Origin: Epiperipatus broadwayi
Taxonomy: Eukaryota; Onychophora; Udeonychophora; Euonychophora; Peripatidae
Direction: 5' to 3'
Assembly: GCA_028023455.1 (NCBI GenBank)
Contig: JAQFVV010000018.1
Location: forward strand, 7,659,274-7,723,273
DNA length: 64,000 nucleotides
The notes below the pieces were generated by a model. It did no database searches and had not been told where the DNA came from. It saw only the letters and a program-made list of their open reading frames with translations. Position numbers and translations under genes: made by a program. Positions 24,131-35,862 of the stretch are shown piece by piece (the stretch's first letter is position 1; every line of letters starts with the position of its first letter).

Positions 24131-24600
24131 AAAGATATAAATATGACGGTAATAAACTATTATAAACAGTCTTTCAATCTACAGAAGTATTTTCAGTTAA
24201 TTTCTTAAACCTACCTCAACTGCTATTAAATTAAAAACAAAAAACAAAGTGGAAGCAAACATCATCAATTCATATCCCATGCATTTGGTATTTTCATGTT
24301 AGTAGCTTGTTAATTTATTAAATGCATTTTATTCCTGTTTATAAAAATTGCCTCCTTAATTTTCTTTTATTATGGTTTCTCTTTTAATAAAGAATTTTCA
24401 CACTTTCAATATCAAAATTTAAATTTATATTTATATGTTTTTTCATGATCAAAGAAAATTGAAGCAGTCATTAAATCAACATTATTCCTACTTTTTACAT
24501 GATTATATAACAATTCATGCTTCTTTAATCTCTTCTCCATACTGCACCTCAATTCACCTATATATAATAACATACATGCACAAAAAATTTGATATACAAT
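24131..24600 (-). pseudogene. Penelope-like GIY-YIG fragment, left inverted copy
   Basis: Read on the minus strand from 24600, the sequence encodes a broken GIY-YIG-like endonuclease end: VYQIFCAC, then YIGELRCSMEKRLKKHE, then FFDHEKT. YIGE followed by Arg and a KRLKxH block fits the C-terminal domain of Penelope-like retroelements. A 3' untranslated-like stretch follows to about 24131. Its reverse-complement partner lies at 26567-27022. The RT part is absent. The apparent N-terminal residues of the longer frame come from the inserted LTR-C, not this gene. Confidence 0.65.
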
Positions 24601-26566
24601 TGTAACCGGCTGGCTGGTTTGGTGATTCGACAACCCGGCACAAGAGATCGAGGGCTCCGAAATAAACCTAACATAGCGTAAAGTTTTATTTGTTTACTCA
24701 TATCGATAGTTATTAGCTATCCACACAAGGGGGCGCCAGATACGATTATTTAATTACTCGCATCACCTTACGTCATGTCAAAACGACTTCGGAGTCAAAT
24801 CCCGCCCACTAGCTCAAACTCCCAGCATAGACCAATAGATAACTCAAGGCCGCAATATAGTTATTTCGAGGACGACTCCTCCCGGAAAAGACGCACCGTC
24901 CGCTAATGAAAAATCCGCTTGGTTTTCTAATTAGTCGATCACCGCATAAGATTTTTTTATTGGTTGTCACTGACGAATGTGGTGGTTCGTTTACGCCCCG
25001 AACACTAGGCTTACAAGTTCATCCCCCCGACATATCGTATATAACATAATTATTTGACGTTTACTTCGATTGATTATAGACCCGCCCGCTCTTAAATCTA
25101 TCTTAACTAAGGTTCAATAAGAAACACCGTGACTTACGGCACGATGTTGACATAATTCATAAAGAAACAAATTGAAATGAAATTTAAACTTAACTAAACA
25201 TATTTCAACGGTGAATTATTAAAGATTAAATAAACTATGATTTTAAGTGTATGAAAAGATTGAGAAATGCTCGACTTGGTTAAATATTGAATAAATTTAT
25301 TAAATGTGAAAAGAAACATTATTAATTTGGTTTATTGCACACGCGCACATACATTCACGCTCACAGAGAATCATAATTAAACATAGCACAATGTGAATAT
25401 CGGAATAAAGTTCCTTTCTATTTGAGACAATATATTATTTTTCCTTAGATTCACTAAAGTTCAAAGTTCATGTTTACAAAGTTCTATGACTAAGATAAGT
25501 TAAGATGACGAGGAAAGTTTAAGATTTGTTTACTTAGGTTGGTTAATTACGAGATTTCCTTACGAGTTTATAAAGTGCGTGAGTGAACATAATATAAAAC
25601 ATATTTACCTAGGATTTGATTTGGTTTCCGTGGCTGGAGTGGTCCGTTTGCTTATAACGAGTATTGGATGGTCTGGACGAGTTTGGGTATCTCTTGGAAC
25701 ATGATTTTTTGTTATCGGGAGCATTAACTTCACACAACGATGTTATTGTAATTTCATAGCTTCGGAGATAATTAGTAGCGGAGCGCCGATCCGTCACTGA
25801 AGGGTTTACTAGCCCCTCATGACAGTCGACGCTCTTAATATTAATTTCGTAGTGATCATCTTGACTGCGGAAGAATAATATACGTTATTTCAGAACAACT
25901 ATCTTGATAAAATAAACAGCATAAGCATTGGGATAAAAATAAGCATGGGGTGGTTCAGAATACAAAAGAACAGCTCAAAGTTTGAACTACAATAATAATA
26001 AACAGATTGGATTTTTTTTTGAATAGTTTTTAACTGATATTTATACCGGGTGATCCTTATCGGAGGATCCAATCTACCCCCAGAGTTCCGTGTTCCTGGA
26101 GCTGCCGTTCAGGTCCGTGTTTGAGGTAACTGTTCCTCAATCCTTGTGCTAAAGGCAATATTTATTTCGAGACAATCTTTTGTTGCAATCTTACTCTTAC
26201 CAACCTTACTTCTTCACACCTCGAGTGCATGCGTGTGTGCGTGTGTTTTACAAGAACAATACAAGCTGTATTAAATTTAGAAGTCGAGCATTTAATCTTT
26301 TCCTCAAATCTTTTCTATAAGTTTTACTTTAGTTAACATTATAATTCTAAAATGAACATATTTAATTACCCCGTGGCGTCTTCGAGTGACAATTATATTT
26401 TATTATTTAGGAGAGCAAATTATATTTATTATTTCTAAGAGTAAATTATATTTCCTTTATCATTTCTTCGCGAAGGCTATTTTATTAAATTTTATTCCCC
26501 GACAGCTATAATCATTTACTTGGATGTTTACTAGGTTTAATATCGATGTAACGCTATCTCGTTACA
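24601..26566. mobile_element. LTR-C: solo LTR, 1966 bp
   Basis: Begins TGTAACCGGCTGGC and ends ATCTCGTTACA, so the terminal six bases are a perfect inverted repeat (TGTAAC/GTTACA). CAAT occurs immediately outside both ends (24597-24600, 26567-26570) as a 4-bp duplication. No second copy is present in the window and the interior has no long ORF, so it is best read as a solo LTR left by LTR-LTR recombination. The TTACA end resembles LTR-A and LTR-B. A small non-autonomous element without separate LTRs is the alternative. Confidence 0.85.
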
Positions 26567-27022
26567 CAATATTACTTTTCTGCTTGACAGGTATGACATC
26601 CTTATTCATATATAGGTGAATCGAGGTGCAGTATTGAAAAGAGATTAAAGGAGCATGAATTGTTATATAAGTGTGTAAAAAGTAAGAATAATGATGATTT
26701 AATGACTGCTTTAGTTTTCTTTGATCATGAAAAACCATGAAATTTGATATTGAAAGTGTGAAAATTCTTCATGAAGAGAAAAACCTTTTTTATTAAGGAG
26801 GGAATTTTTATATTTAGGAATACAATGCATTTAATAAACAGACAAGTTGCTAACATTAAAATACAGGATCAATGGGATTTGAATTGATGACAAGGTCCGC
26901 TTTATTTTTTTTTTTTTTAAATTTAATGACAGTTGAAGCAGGTTTAAGAAATTAACCGAAAGTACTTCTGCGGATTGAAAGTCTGTTTATAAAAATTTAT
27001 TATCTTTATATTTATTATGATT
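26567..27022 (+). pseudogene. Penelope-like GIY-YIG fragment, right inverted copy
   Basis: On the plus strand one frame reads YIGESRCSIEKRLKEHE and then FFDHEKP before a stop near 26740, clearly homologous to the left copy but in opposite orientation. The downstream non-coding part (CAGGTTTAAGAAATTAAC, ATTGAAAGTCTGTTTATAA) also matches the left arm in reverse complement. Upstream coding sequence is frame-broken or missing. The two copies diverge from a common hinge now occupied by LTR-C. Confidence 0.65.
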
Positions 27023-27044
27023 ACAATTTTGTTCTAATTAATGG

Positions 27045-27115
<71 letters not shown>

Positions 27116-29038
27116 TATTTTAAATTGTTTCATAATTTGAACATTTCCAATAACAATTTAAACAAATGAAAATATATAATAAAATACTTTCAGTACTATA
27201 TATTAAAAACCATCATCATAATCATTATTAATAAAATTAAGCTTCTTATAAACATGTTCCAAATAATCTTTCATATATAAAAAATTTAATAAAATTGTTC
27301 TCTTTTTTTTTATTAAAAACTTTTTTTTTCATGAATCCATATATATTCTAATACATTATAAACATTCTTGACCTGTCAACCAATTCCTTGTAGTCATTAT
27401 TAAGAATATAAATATAAGTCTTTTATATGGCACACAATAATATTGTGTGTGTGCACAAATATGTATAAAGTTGAAAGAAAAGTAGAAATAAACACAGACA
27501 TAAATTTTTGTAGATATTTTTTACATTTCACTTGAAATATTAATGCCTATGAAGGGTTAAATAACTCAATTTAAAACAGAATTTTATTATTAATTAAAAT
27601 GTTTTAAAATGTCTAATAAATATTTTTTTATTAGTATTCTGATTTTGAAATTTAAAAATAAGCATGTTTTCTGATAATTGTAAAAATGTCTATTATTTAT
27701 TTTTGAAAATCTTTTTAATTAATTGGTAAATCTCTAAGTAAAAACATGTATATCACAACCTTTGGTAAAATTTCAAAATTCCTTCCAAAAGTAGTTTGTA
27801 AATTAAAAGTACTTTCAAAAGAATTAGAATTATTTTTAATCAAGATAAAAAAAAAGTAGTTTTAAATTAAAAACAATATATTGTTGTCACCCTAGAAATA
27901 CAAGACTATAAAAGGTTTGGATAAAAAGATTAGTTCAGACTGGATAGTAGGTTTCGAAAAGAACAGCCTGGTTTTTAATTTTTGAGAAGTCGTTGGCAGA
28001 ACTGCAGAGTTGGTTTCCAGAATTAGTCAAATAACCACTTTGAATCAGATGTAGCTGAAGATAGGACAAAAGCAGTGGTATACTGTTCACTATGCTGAAG
28101 TTGATTCACCTGAAGTCCAGGTCAACTTCTAATGAGTCTAGCCTGCTTAAATGTAAACAAAACAGTTTTTTGGCTTGAAATCTGCAAGTCTGAGACAGAA
28201 GAGAACTGATTTGATGCCAACAATTACTTGATTGTCTTCCTGATGGTGATAATACCTGAATTATGCTTTTCCTGATGTGACTATAAATCAATCTCACCTA
28301 AACCAGCAAGCTCATCAAGAGAACTCATCAGCTGATAAAGAAGTAATTATATGTATGCTTATGTATCTATATGCAAAAATAAATGTATGTATTGAAGCAG
28401 TCAACCTGATACTCAGATCGAGCTTCTCAGCCCACTCAGAATCTCCCACCACCAAACCATATTTAAATTCCATCCTTACACATATATGCATATTTATTAA
28501 TACATATTTTTTCTTCTTTTGCTTAAATATTAAAATAACTGATGTAGATATATATAGATATCTTAATGGAATTAATGTTAATAAATAAAAGTCTGATTTT
28601 ATTTTAATTTGTATACATAATGGATATGTACATATTATAGGTGAGGGGAGATTAATTTTGAAACCTATATAAAGGGAAAATGTATTATATTAGTGTATAT
28701 TTTTAAAATTATATTTAATTTATTATTTATTTTAATCATGGTGGTCAGAAAAGGTGACACAATCCTTGTAAGAATATTCTTGAATGTAATTAAGACAATT
28801 TGCTGAAAACCCATTAGTCCGAATTAAAATGTTATAATTTTATAACAGTAATGTAAAAAAATCCATTAATGGAAATTTTATCCACTTCAAATTTGTTTTA
28901 AAAATTTAGTCATATTTTAAAACAATTGTTTGAGAAATTCTAACAAAATTGGATTGTTTTTAAAACTTACTTAAACAAAAGGTGCATCCGGTCAATAAAT
29001 TCCAAATCCACTAAGTGAATGAAGTGCCTCAGGTCTAG
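27023..29038. other. AT-rich DNA with a (TA)n microsatellite
   Basis: A (TA)n array lies at about 27050-27111. The stretch 27900-28350 is somewhat richer in G+C and looks as if it may once have been coding, but every frame is broken and I recognise nothing. No other feature is seen. Confidence 0.5.
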
Positions 29039-29251
29039 CAGCTAAGTGCTTTCCAAGATGAATGGAAAAATAGTATAAATACTGCTATATTTAAATTCCA
29101 AGAGGAGACTTGTAATTATAAAACAGCAATGGCAAATCTGATCCATGCTTGTCATGATAATAATTCAATGTATCGAGTAGTGGAAAATTTCACCTTTAGC
29201 TTTGGTCAACATGCTCTTTCCTGCACTCATCACCCAGGATCCCATTACTAA
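29039..29251 (+). pseudogene. Unidentified coding-like fragment
   Basis: A frame open for 70 codons between stops at 29036-29038 and 29249-29251 has an amino-acid mix unlike the AT-rich surroundings (FQDEWKNSINTAIFKFQ, later HACHDNNSMYRVVENF). Two stops sit in the same frame just upstream, where the text still looks coding-like. I do not recognise the family. It may be a decayed retrocopy or an old exon. Confidence 0.3.
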
Positions 29252-30414
29252 TGAATTTTAATATGCTTAAAGACTAAATAATGAAATGCTACCTGCCTAA
29301 CTGACAAAATCTAACTAGATCTAGTCACCAATTCCAATGGACACTGAATCACCAAGGATCGCTACTAACCTAAATTGCAAAGGTAAAGAACTCTAGCCAC
29401 TGCCTAATGTTTAAATTTTAAATTCAGTTTTCGTAATTATTTTTAATAACCCTGTATATAATTTAAAATATTCTATTAGCTGGTCCTATGACCAAAAATT
29501 TAATATTTTGTTAAAATGATTTGTAATTCACTTACCTGATATTAGCATGTACATAACTCTATATAACTTTCTTTAATTTCTTTTTATCATTGAGCCTCTA
29601 TTAAATAAATGTAATATTTCTTTCATCTTCATGCAGCAATAACATTTTTTTCATAATTTTCATTATTGTGTTTTATATATTTAAAAATGCCAATAATTCC
29701 TCAAATTCACCAGTATGTCATTTTTCTTTTCTTTTCCTCCTCTCCACTTTACGGGGTGACTAGATTAACTTTAATATAATAAAACAAGTCTTGTTATTTT
29801 TATCATAGCGAACGCTTGTGGATTTGAGAAAAACAAATTAATTATCTTATAATGTCAATGTAGAAAAACAGTAGAAAATCTCTTTTTCTAAGAAATGTTT
29901 TTTATTTTTATTTAAATAATAAGTGCTAACATTAAAAACTTTATGAAATCAAATCTATTTATTGTGAAATTAAAAACCATTACCCCATTCGTATATGTTT
30001 AAATTATGTTTAGTATAATATCAAAGCACTTAAAACCGAACTCTATATTTATTTAACATGGAGGGAAGTTTATAGATAAATTAAAGTAAGGGGAAAGGGG
30101 TCTCTATTTCTAATGATTATGTATTTTAGTAATAAGTTTATTAAATAATCCATTATTGTTTAGTATTTAAATCATACTATTATGTTGGACATTCCCAATA
30201 TATATAGGTTATCAATCATTCATCCTTAGTGTTAAAATATTTTATGTTTTTCATTCCAATCATTGTATGCAAACAGGCCTCCATGTTCAAATACACATAC
30301 ATGTGTCTTCATGCTTCATTCTCTGGGATTTTCAGTAATTCGAATCCCATATATTCATTCCAAGTCCAAGAACATGGCTGGAAAACCCCCCGTGGGACTT
30401 ATTCATTGTATGAG
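29252..30414. other. AT-rich DNA, no feature identified
   Basis: No gene, RNA or repeat family recognised. A 65-codon frame near 30229-30426 runs opposite the following fragment and shows no coding signature. Confidence 0.5.
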
Positions 30415-30660
30415 CTATTGATATAGGGTCACTCGAGAAAGATCTGGCCTATTTTTATTAATAGCTGACATCTTCATTCTGTGAACCAAACCTGCCAAAA
30501 TAGCAGAAAGAATTCGATCACCATTCTTGGTCTTTAAATTTGGAAGCATATTTTTTGGATCCGAGATTGGATCATCTAATTCTGCCATCATGCATACACC
30601 ACTCTTTTTCTCACCATAACTCAAACCTATGATGTCCTTAAACCATAATATTATGATTCT
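30415..30660 (-). other. Possible coding fragment, minus strand, unidentified
   Basis: An 80-codon minus-strand frame includes SGVCMMAELDDPISDPKN and GDRILSAILAGLVHRMKM, with balanced composition unusual for this AT-rich region. An AG at about 30628 (ACATCATAG|GTTTGAG) could act as an acceptor, but its pyrimidine tract is poor and no donor is convincing. I cannot assign a family. It could be a relic of a retrocopy or element. Confidence 0.3.
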
Positions 30661-31802
30661 ACTAAACAGATCCATTTATTATATTTATTAATATTTTCAT
30701 ATGCTTTGTGATGCCATTATATATATGTTAACAAACTATCTCACTCAGTATAAACTGAGAGTAATTTACTTATATCTTTAAAGTATATTTTTGTCATCAA
30801 ATTATCATCCTAAATATTTGGTCAAGTGCTATATTTTGTTCTTTCTGCGGGTGGATTGGTATTTCACAAATATATTTCTTCGTAGTACTAAATCAACTGT
30901 TCATCAGTATCTTTATAAATTATTGGTATATGAGCTAGCCACTATAAAATAGAATAATAATTAAAGTTGCCATTGTCTAAGTTATAAACAAATTTCATGT
31001 GATTTACCTACTACTGTATAAATGTCAATCAAATTATATGTACATTAAGAGGCCAATGGTGATTTATGCATATTTTATATAAGTTAATAAATTAATGTCT
31101 CATAACTTACAGAATCATTATTTCTTTTTACATAAATATTAATATTTTAGTTATTAAATCATGCTCGTCCTGACTAGATGATCTCCCGCTAATCTTATAG
31201 ATATAATTACTATGAAAGGTCATGACCTTAAAGTAAGTCAAACTTATATTTTGAACTAAAATATTCTGTTATATTTTGTGTCTCTGCTTTGCGATGCTGG
31301 TGGAGAGAAATAGATTGATATCATCGGGATTGTTGCTCATAATTTGGTAGATCTGGAAAATAGGAAAATAGTGCAGAGTTCTTGAGTGTTCCTGACTTAT
31401 GTATCTTGCACATGCTTGAACTCAAGGTACTTTTGCCTAGATGCTAGATCTTGTTATATGAACAGACAAAACTGACCGGTACAGAATGTATATATATATA
31501 TATATATAGCTGATGAGTTAGTTTAAAATCCTCAAAATGACTTTTAAAATTATAACTTAATAATTTAAAGTAAAACAAATGAAGAAGTAATTGTGTGCTT
31601 TATCTTTTATTAGTATTCTTTTATATTTCCTTGAGTTAGTTCATATATTTATTATATATATCAGCTTATAAATGGATGATTATCTAGACTGCTTATAGTC
31701 TGGAAATCTAAAAAAAATTATGTTTGATTGAAGCTACATAATAAATTTTTCAATGTTTCATTTGATCTCCAACACCAATAATTAATATATATATATATAT
31801 AT
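30661..31802. other. AT-rich DNA, left flank of LTR-B
   Basis: No gene is seen. An (AT)n array at about 31783-31802 directly abuts LTR-B, so the element inserted into, or next to, an AT microsatellite. Confidence 0.6.
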
Positions 31803-33628
31803 TGTGATGATCGCACATACTGCAGTCACACATGTATATGTAAAACATACAAAACTTAGAAATGTTCGGGTTGGAAATAAATAAATAAATAAAGAAAGAA
31901 AAACAAGCTTAAAAGTTAACAAAATCAAGAAATGTTGAAAATTAATAAAACAAAGGAAAAGAGAGGGAACTAGAGTTACCAAGATCGTTATCTTTTGCTA
32001 TTCAAAGTCTGAATTTCGAGAAAAGTAAAATATTAAATTATAATATTAAAAGCATAAGCTAGAAAAATTAAAGCAGAAAAGAAACCTAAAGAAAACATGT
32101 AGTAAATATGATTTTGGGGAAAATAAAGTTTAAAGGAAAAACTTCGGTAGCGTGGAAAGAAAAAAAAACCTAGAAATTTAATATGTTCAAAAAGATAAGA
32201 ATCTATGTTTCAAAGTACACCTTTGACGATAAACGAAATGCGGGTTTTATGGAGTATAGTTAAAGCATGAGTTTAAATAAAAAATAAATGATCGTCGAAA
32301 TTTAAATTTAAATGAGAAAAAAAAACATATACTAAAATTTGTGTAATTAATTAAAGAAAATAAAGAAATAAGTAAAATGTAAATAGTGCTATAAAATCAT
32401 GTAAAATAAGTTTAAATATGGCCGAAGGCATAGCATGGAAGGTGTCAACAACAAGTGGAAACAAAGAATCCGAAGGACAAAGGACCATTGGAATGTTTTA
32501 ATTAAAAAGGAAGTTAAGTGGAAAGCTAGAGAGATTGTAGGAGAGATTAGAGCTTGAGACTTCGAGTCGAGAAGGTGAAATTTTGCGGCTCCAAGAATCA
32601 ATCGATATAGCTAGCCAATATGACATCTACTATCGGTGCCTCACATACTATGGCTGGCTAAGGCCTTCATGATCGCTGGTCGATCCGGACCGTCTGTACC
32701 AATGGTTCTGCTATAATGTAACAACTGCTGTAGTAACGCCTGCCTGTGGATTCCTGTAGTTGCCCTGCTTGTGATGCCTCGTCCTCCGTGCCTGAATAAC
32801 CAAGAAGCTACACACCGCCAAATATGATAGGCGACCGTCCCTCCTAAAGAAGTGGAGAAAATCCACGTGACGGTCGACCACATCGGAAGGAACTCAAAGA
32901 CTAAACCCTAGGTAACTTGAATATTATTTTATAAATCGTCATAAGTGCACTTAAATTCAATAGACAATGGCCAAATGCCTTTCCTGAATGATAATGACAT
33001 TCTCTTATGATAGACAGTGAGTCTAACGATTATAAATGTGAAAGCATTTATAAGAATTTCAATTAGTTATTTTAAGTATTCATTTATTGTTAGAATTTCA
33101 AATATTTTTTCCTTATAGCACTATCAAAAATATAATATGTTTAATTTTATGTTAATATTTCTTATGTCTTTTTTTTTATCAAACCTAATTATTTTTATTA
33201 TTAAAAAAATGTATTAATTTATCTAAATCTGTCTCGCCTCGTTCTTCGCCACTCCAAAAAATAGTTTAACATTAGAGAGGGGAGGGGGTAAACTATTATT
33301 CATGTTGATATTCTTTTTTAGTTATTAAATTAGCACGTGAAACGTTGATGGTGCAGTGTTTTAGCCCGTAAAATTTATAAATTAGCCAAGCGCTGTAACA
33401 GTAATATCTTACAGCAGTCGGGAGAAAGCTGATCGGGAAAAATAGTCTGGAAGCTATATCCGTATAGCTGACAGATTCGGTCAGGTACGGAAATCGATTC
33501 GTTTATTTCCGTATTTCTCTCTGCTTGAGGTAGCGGAAAGTGGACGATTTTTGAATTAGAAGAATTCCCCATTACATGTTATAAGTGAAAGGGAAGTTGG
33601 AGCTTTCGATCGTCCCGTGCCCGTTACA
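31803..33628 (+). repeat. 5' LTR of LTR-B (1826 bp)
   Basis: Aligns along its length with 36738-38565 with few visible substitutions, such as TGCAGTCAC against TGCGGTCAC and CGATCGTCCC against CGATCATCTC. Minus-strand frames at 32389-32601, 32641-32883 and 33375-33572 are preserved in both LTRs simply because the LTRs are nearly identical; they show no domain. Confidence 0.93.
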
Positions 33629-33633
33629 TATTT

Positions 33634-33652
33634 TGGGGGCCCCGTCCGGGAT
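33634..33652 (+). promoter_or_regulatory. Primer-binding site, tRNA-Pro-like
   Basis: TGGGGGCCCCGTCCGGGAT closely matches the complement of tRNA-Pro 3' ends used by gammaretroviruses and some LTR elements (TGGGGGCTCGTCCGGGAT), with one extra C and a T-to-C change. Its place five bases after the TTACA end of the LTR is where minus-strand priming should start. Which tRNA is used in this species is not known. Confidence 0.8.
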
Positions 33653-35016
33653 TTGAAACTTCTGCACATTTAATAATCACGTGTTAAATAAGTTATAATG
33701 TAATAAAAAATTTTCTAAAATAAAATTCGTTTAATATATGTGGATTTAAACATATAAATTTAGTGTTGCAAGTTAAAGTGGCGAAAAGCGAAGACGAAGG
33801 GGATAAGTTTTTTTTTTTGATGATACTCCATACGAGCATTTCACGTCAAATGTGTACAAAGAGTAGCGAGGGGGAAAATTTTTTTTTAGTAGTATGAAAG
33901 TTATTGAAATGAATAGTGAAAGATAATCTCAAGCAATAATTAAACAAGTATAACGAACAAAGAAATTATAATGTCAAATGATTACCGCCATATAATATGA
34001 ATCGTTTTGAAGAAAAAGAAGAATAACACAAAGTTGTATAAAATTTTAATGCTAAGTAATAAAAGAAATAATTGATGGTCAAGAAATATAAATGTTATTA
34101 AATAGTCGTATATTCCAGTAAGTTAAAGTTAGAAAAATAAATGTGTATAGTCTCATAGGAAAATAATGAAGCGTATTTAGCTATAATTATAGCGATCAAA
34201 AATATAGATTATCGTGATGTTTGTGTACCGAAAAAAAATATAAAGTAGTTAAATTAAAAGAAATAAAACAGTTCAGTAAGGGTTAAATCATAAATGAGAG
34301 ATTCTAAAATAGCCACGTATCACCGGTGAATTGAAAAAAATATATATGTATGATTCTAAATATTGTGTCTCAGTCAAGCCGAAATAAAATATTTATAATG
34401 GTTAATGAAAATATTCGAATGTATTTGTTAAGTTGAAGAAAATATGTACGTACGATTTCAAGGTAGTGAAAGGAATATAATTTACAAAAACGTTTTATAT
34501 GTAACGAAAGAGATTATCCCAGTGAAGAAAATGTATGTGTGACTTTGTTTTAAAACGACCGTAAAATAATTGAAGTTTATAATGAAATATTAAAATATAT
34601 GTGTCATAGGTGCATGTGTCTGGAAACACAGTTAAATGAAAGTTTATTTAGATATATCGTCAACAAATAGAAATAAGTATAAGTAATGAATTAAAGTTGA
34701 AAGAATGTAAACAGGCATCATTGAATTAATTATAGTGAATCAGAGGTATATGAGCAGGGAAAATCGAGGACAAAGGTGGACAGACAGTTGGGCAAGTCTA
34801 GGGCAGGCAGACAAGAATAGGAACCGGAGTACAGATGTTTGGGTTGGCTAGTGATCTAACTGCTAACTGAATAAATCACAAATATTAAATCGTTGATCAA
34901 AGTAAAAAAAGGAAAACAGAGAGTCAATAGAAAAAATTTCTTTATATAAATATAGCCAGAAGAGTTAGTAAACCGTATTAGAAACATAGATTAAGGGTTA
35001 AATAAAATTATTATTC
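33653..35016 (+). other. Leader of LTR-B
   Basis: A-rich untranslated stretch of about 1.4 kb with no ORF of note. Poly-A and GAAA-type runs dominate; it resembles a retroelement leader that would hold packaging signals, but none can be pinpointed. Confidence 0.6.
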
Positions 35017-35862
35017 ATGAATACGAGATCCCAAGCTAAAATGGATTTTCAAGAAAAGGAAGTGAGAGAAGGGAGTGAAGATAAAGAGATGAAAGTACCT
35101 GGTAAAATAAGCAAGAGTGATATCATGGATATGCTGAGGCAGATGAGGGTCGATCAACAGCAATTCGTGGAAGAATACATGGACCGACAGGAGAGAAGAA
35201 TAGAAGAATGGATGATCAAGGTCGAAATCGATAGCCAGAAAAGAATGGCGGCATTCAAGGAAGAAGTAAAAAATGAGATCATCCAGCAATCAAAGCCTAA
35301 TGATATATGGGCTGGATGTCACCCAGAGATGGAGATGGAGGAACAAAGGAGTATAGGGCCGTGTGGATATGCGAAATCTGAAACAGTTGAGGATAAAGTT
35401 AGAGAATTAGCAGAATTGGATTGGGAAAGGGATATAGGACAGCCAGAAAGGGAGATAAGACCGGTAGATGAAGAGATGGAGGTAGTGAGAGATAATAGTC
35501 AAAAGGTGATGATGAGCGGGCAGGAGAGTTTAGGTCAAGTGGCAAAAGTAGTAGCCAGGTTAAACACAAGAGTGGAAGAATGTGTAAAGAGTGCAGCCAA
35601 TAGCAGCCTTAATGCCGATATAAAAGAACTACCTGTTATAAGAAATGACTGGGATCCTGGGGAAGAACATTGGACAGAAAACCGAGGACATTCTAGGGAG
35701 TGGAACCCAAGAGGGCCGGAAGATAGACGATGTAGATGTAAGATTGAATGGAAGTGGCCATACAAATGGACAGAGGGCCAGGAACTTAGGGATAAACATC
35801 CGCATTCCAGAGGAGGCAGAGGTGATGTAAATCGAGGAAGACAACCGCCAGATAAAACGTAA
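35017..35862 (+). CDS. Gag-like ORF of LTR-B (281 residues)
   Basis: Starts MNTRSQAKMD, a common opening for Ty3-type Gag proteins, and continues with a Q/E/R-rich helix or coiled coil (about residues 30-90). The middle is acidic, and the C-terminus is basic with RGG-like stretches (about 245-281). The usual capsid core with its WW pair is not visible and there is no CCHC knuckle. It may therefore be a remnant Gag with matrix-like and basic ends only. The start was chosen at the first ATG after the leader. No pol frame follows. Confidence 0.65.
   Translation: MNTRSQAKMDFQEKEVREGSEDKEMKVPGKISKSDIMDMLRQMRVDQQQFVEEYMDRQERRIEEWMIKVEIDSQKRMAAFKEEVKNEIIQQSKPNDIWAGCHPEMEMEEQRSIGPCGYAKSETVEDKVRELAELDWERDIGQPEREIRPVDEEMEVVRDNSQKVMMSGQESLGQVAKVVARLNTRVEECVKSAANSSLNADIKELPVIRNDWDPGEEHWTENRGHSREWNPRGPEDRRCRCKIEWKWPYKWTEGQELRDKHPHSRGGRGDVNRGRQPPDKT

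Noticed and set aside
24412-24633. 73-codon frame as one gene including its first 11 residues
   Set aside because: The first residues come from inserted LTR-C; only the part below 24600 belongs to the GIY-YIG fragment.
32641-32883. 80-codon minus-strand frame present in both LTR-B repeats
   Set aside because: Lies wholly within the LTR and shows no family resemblance; the two copies are LTR duplicates.
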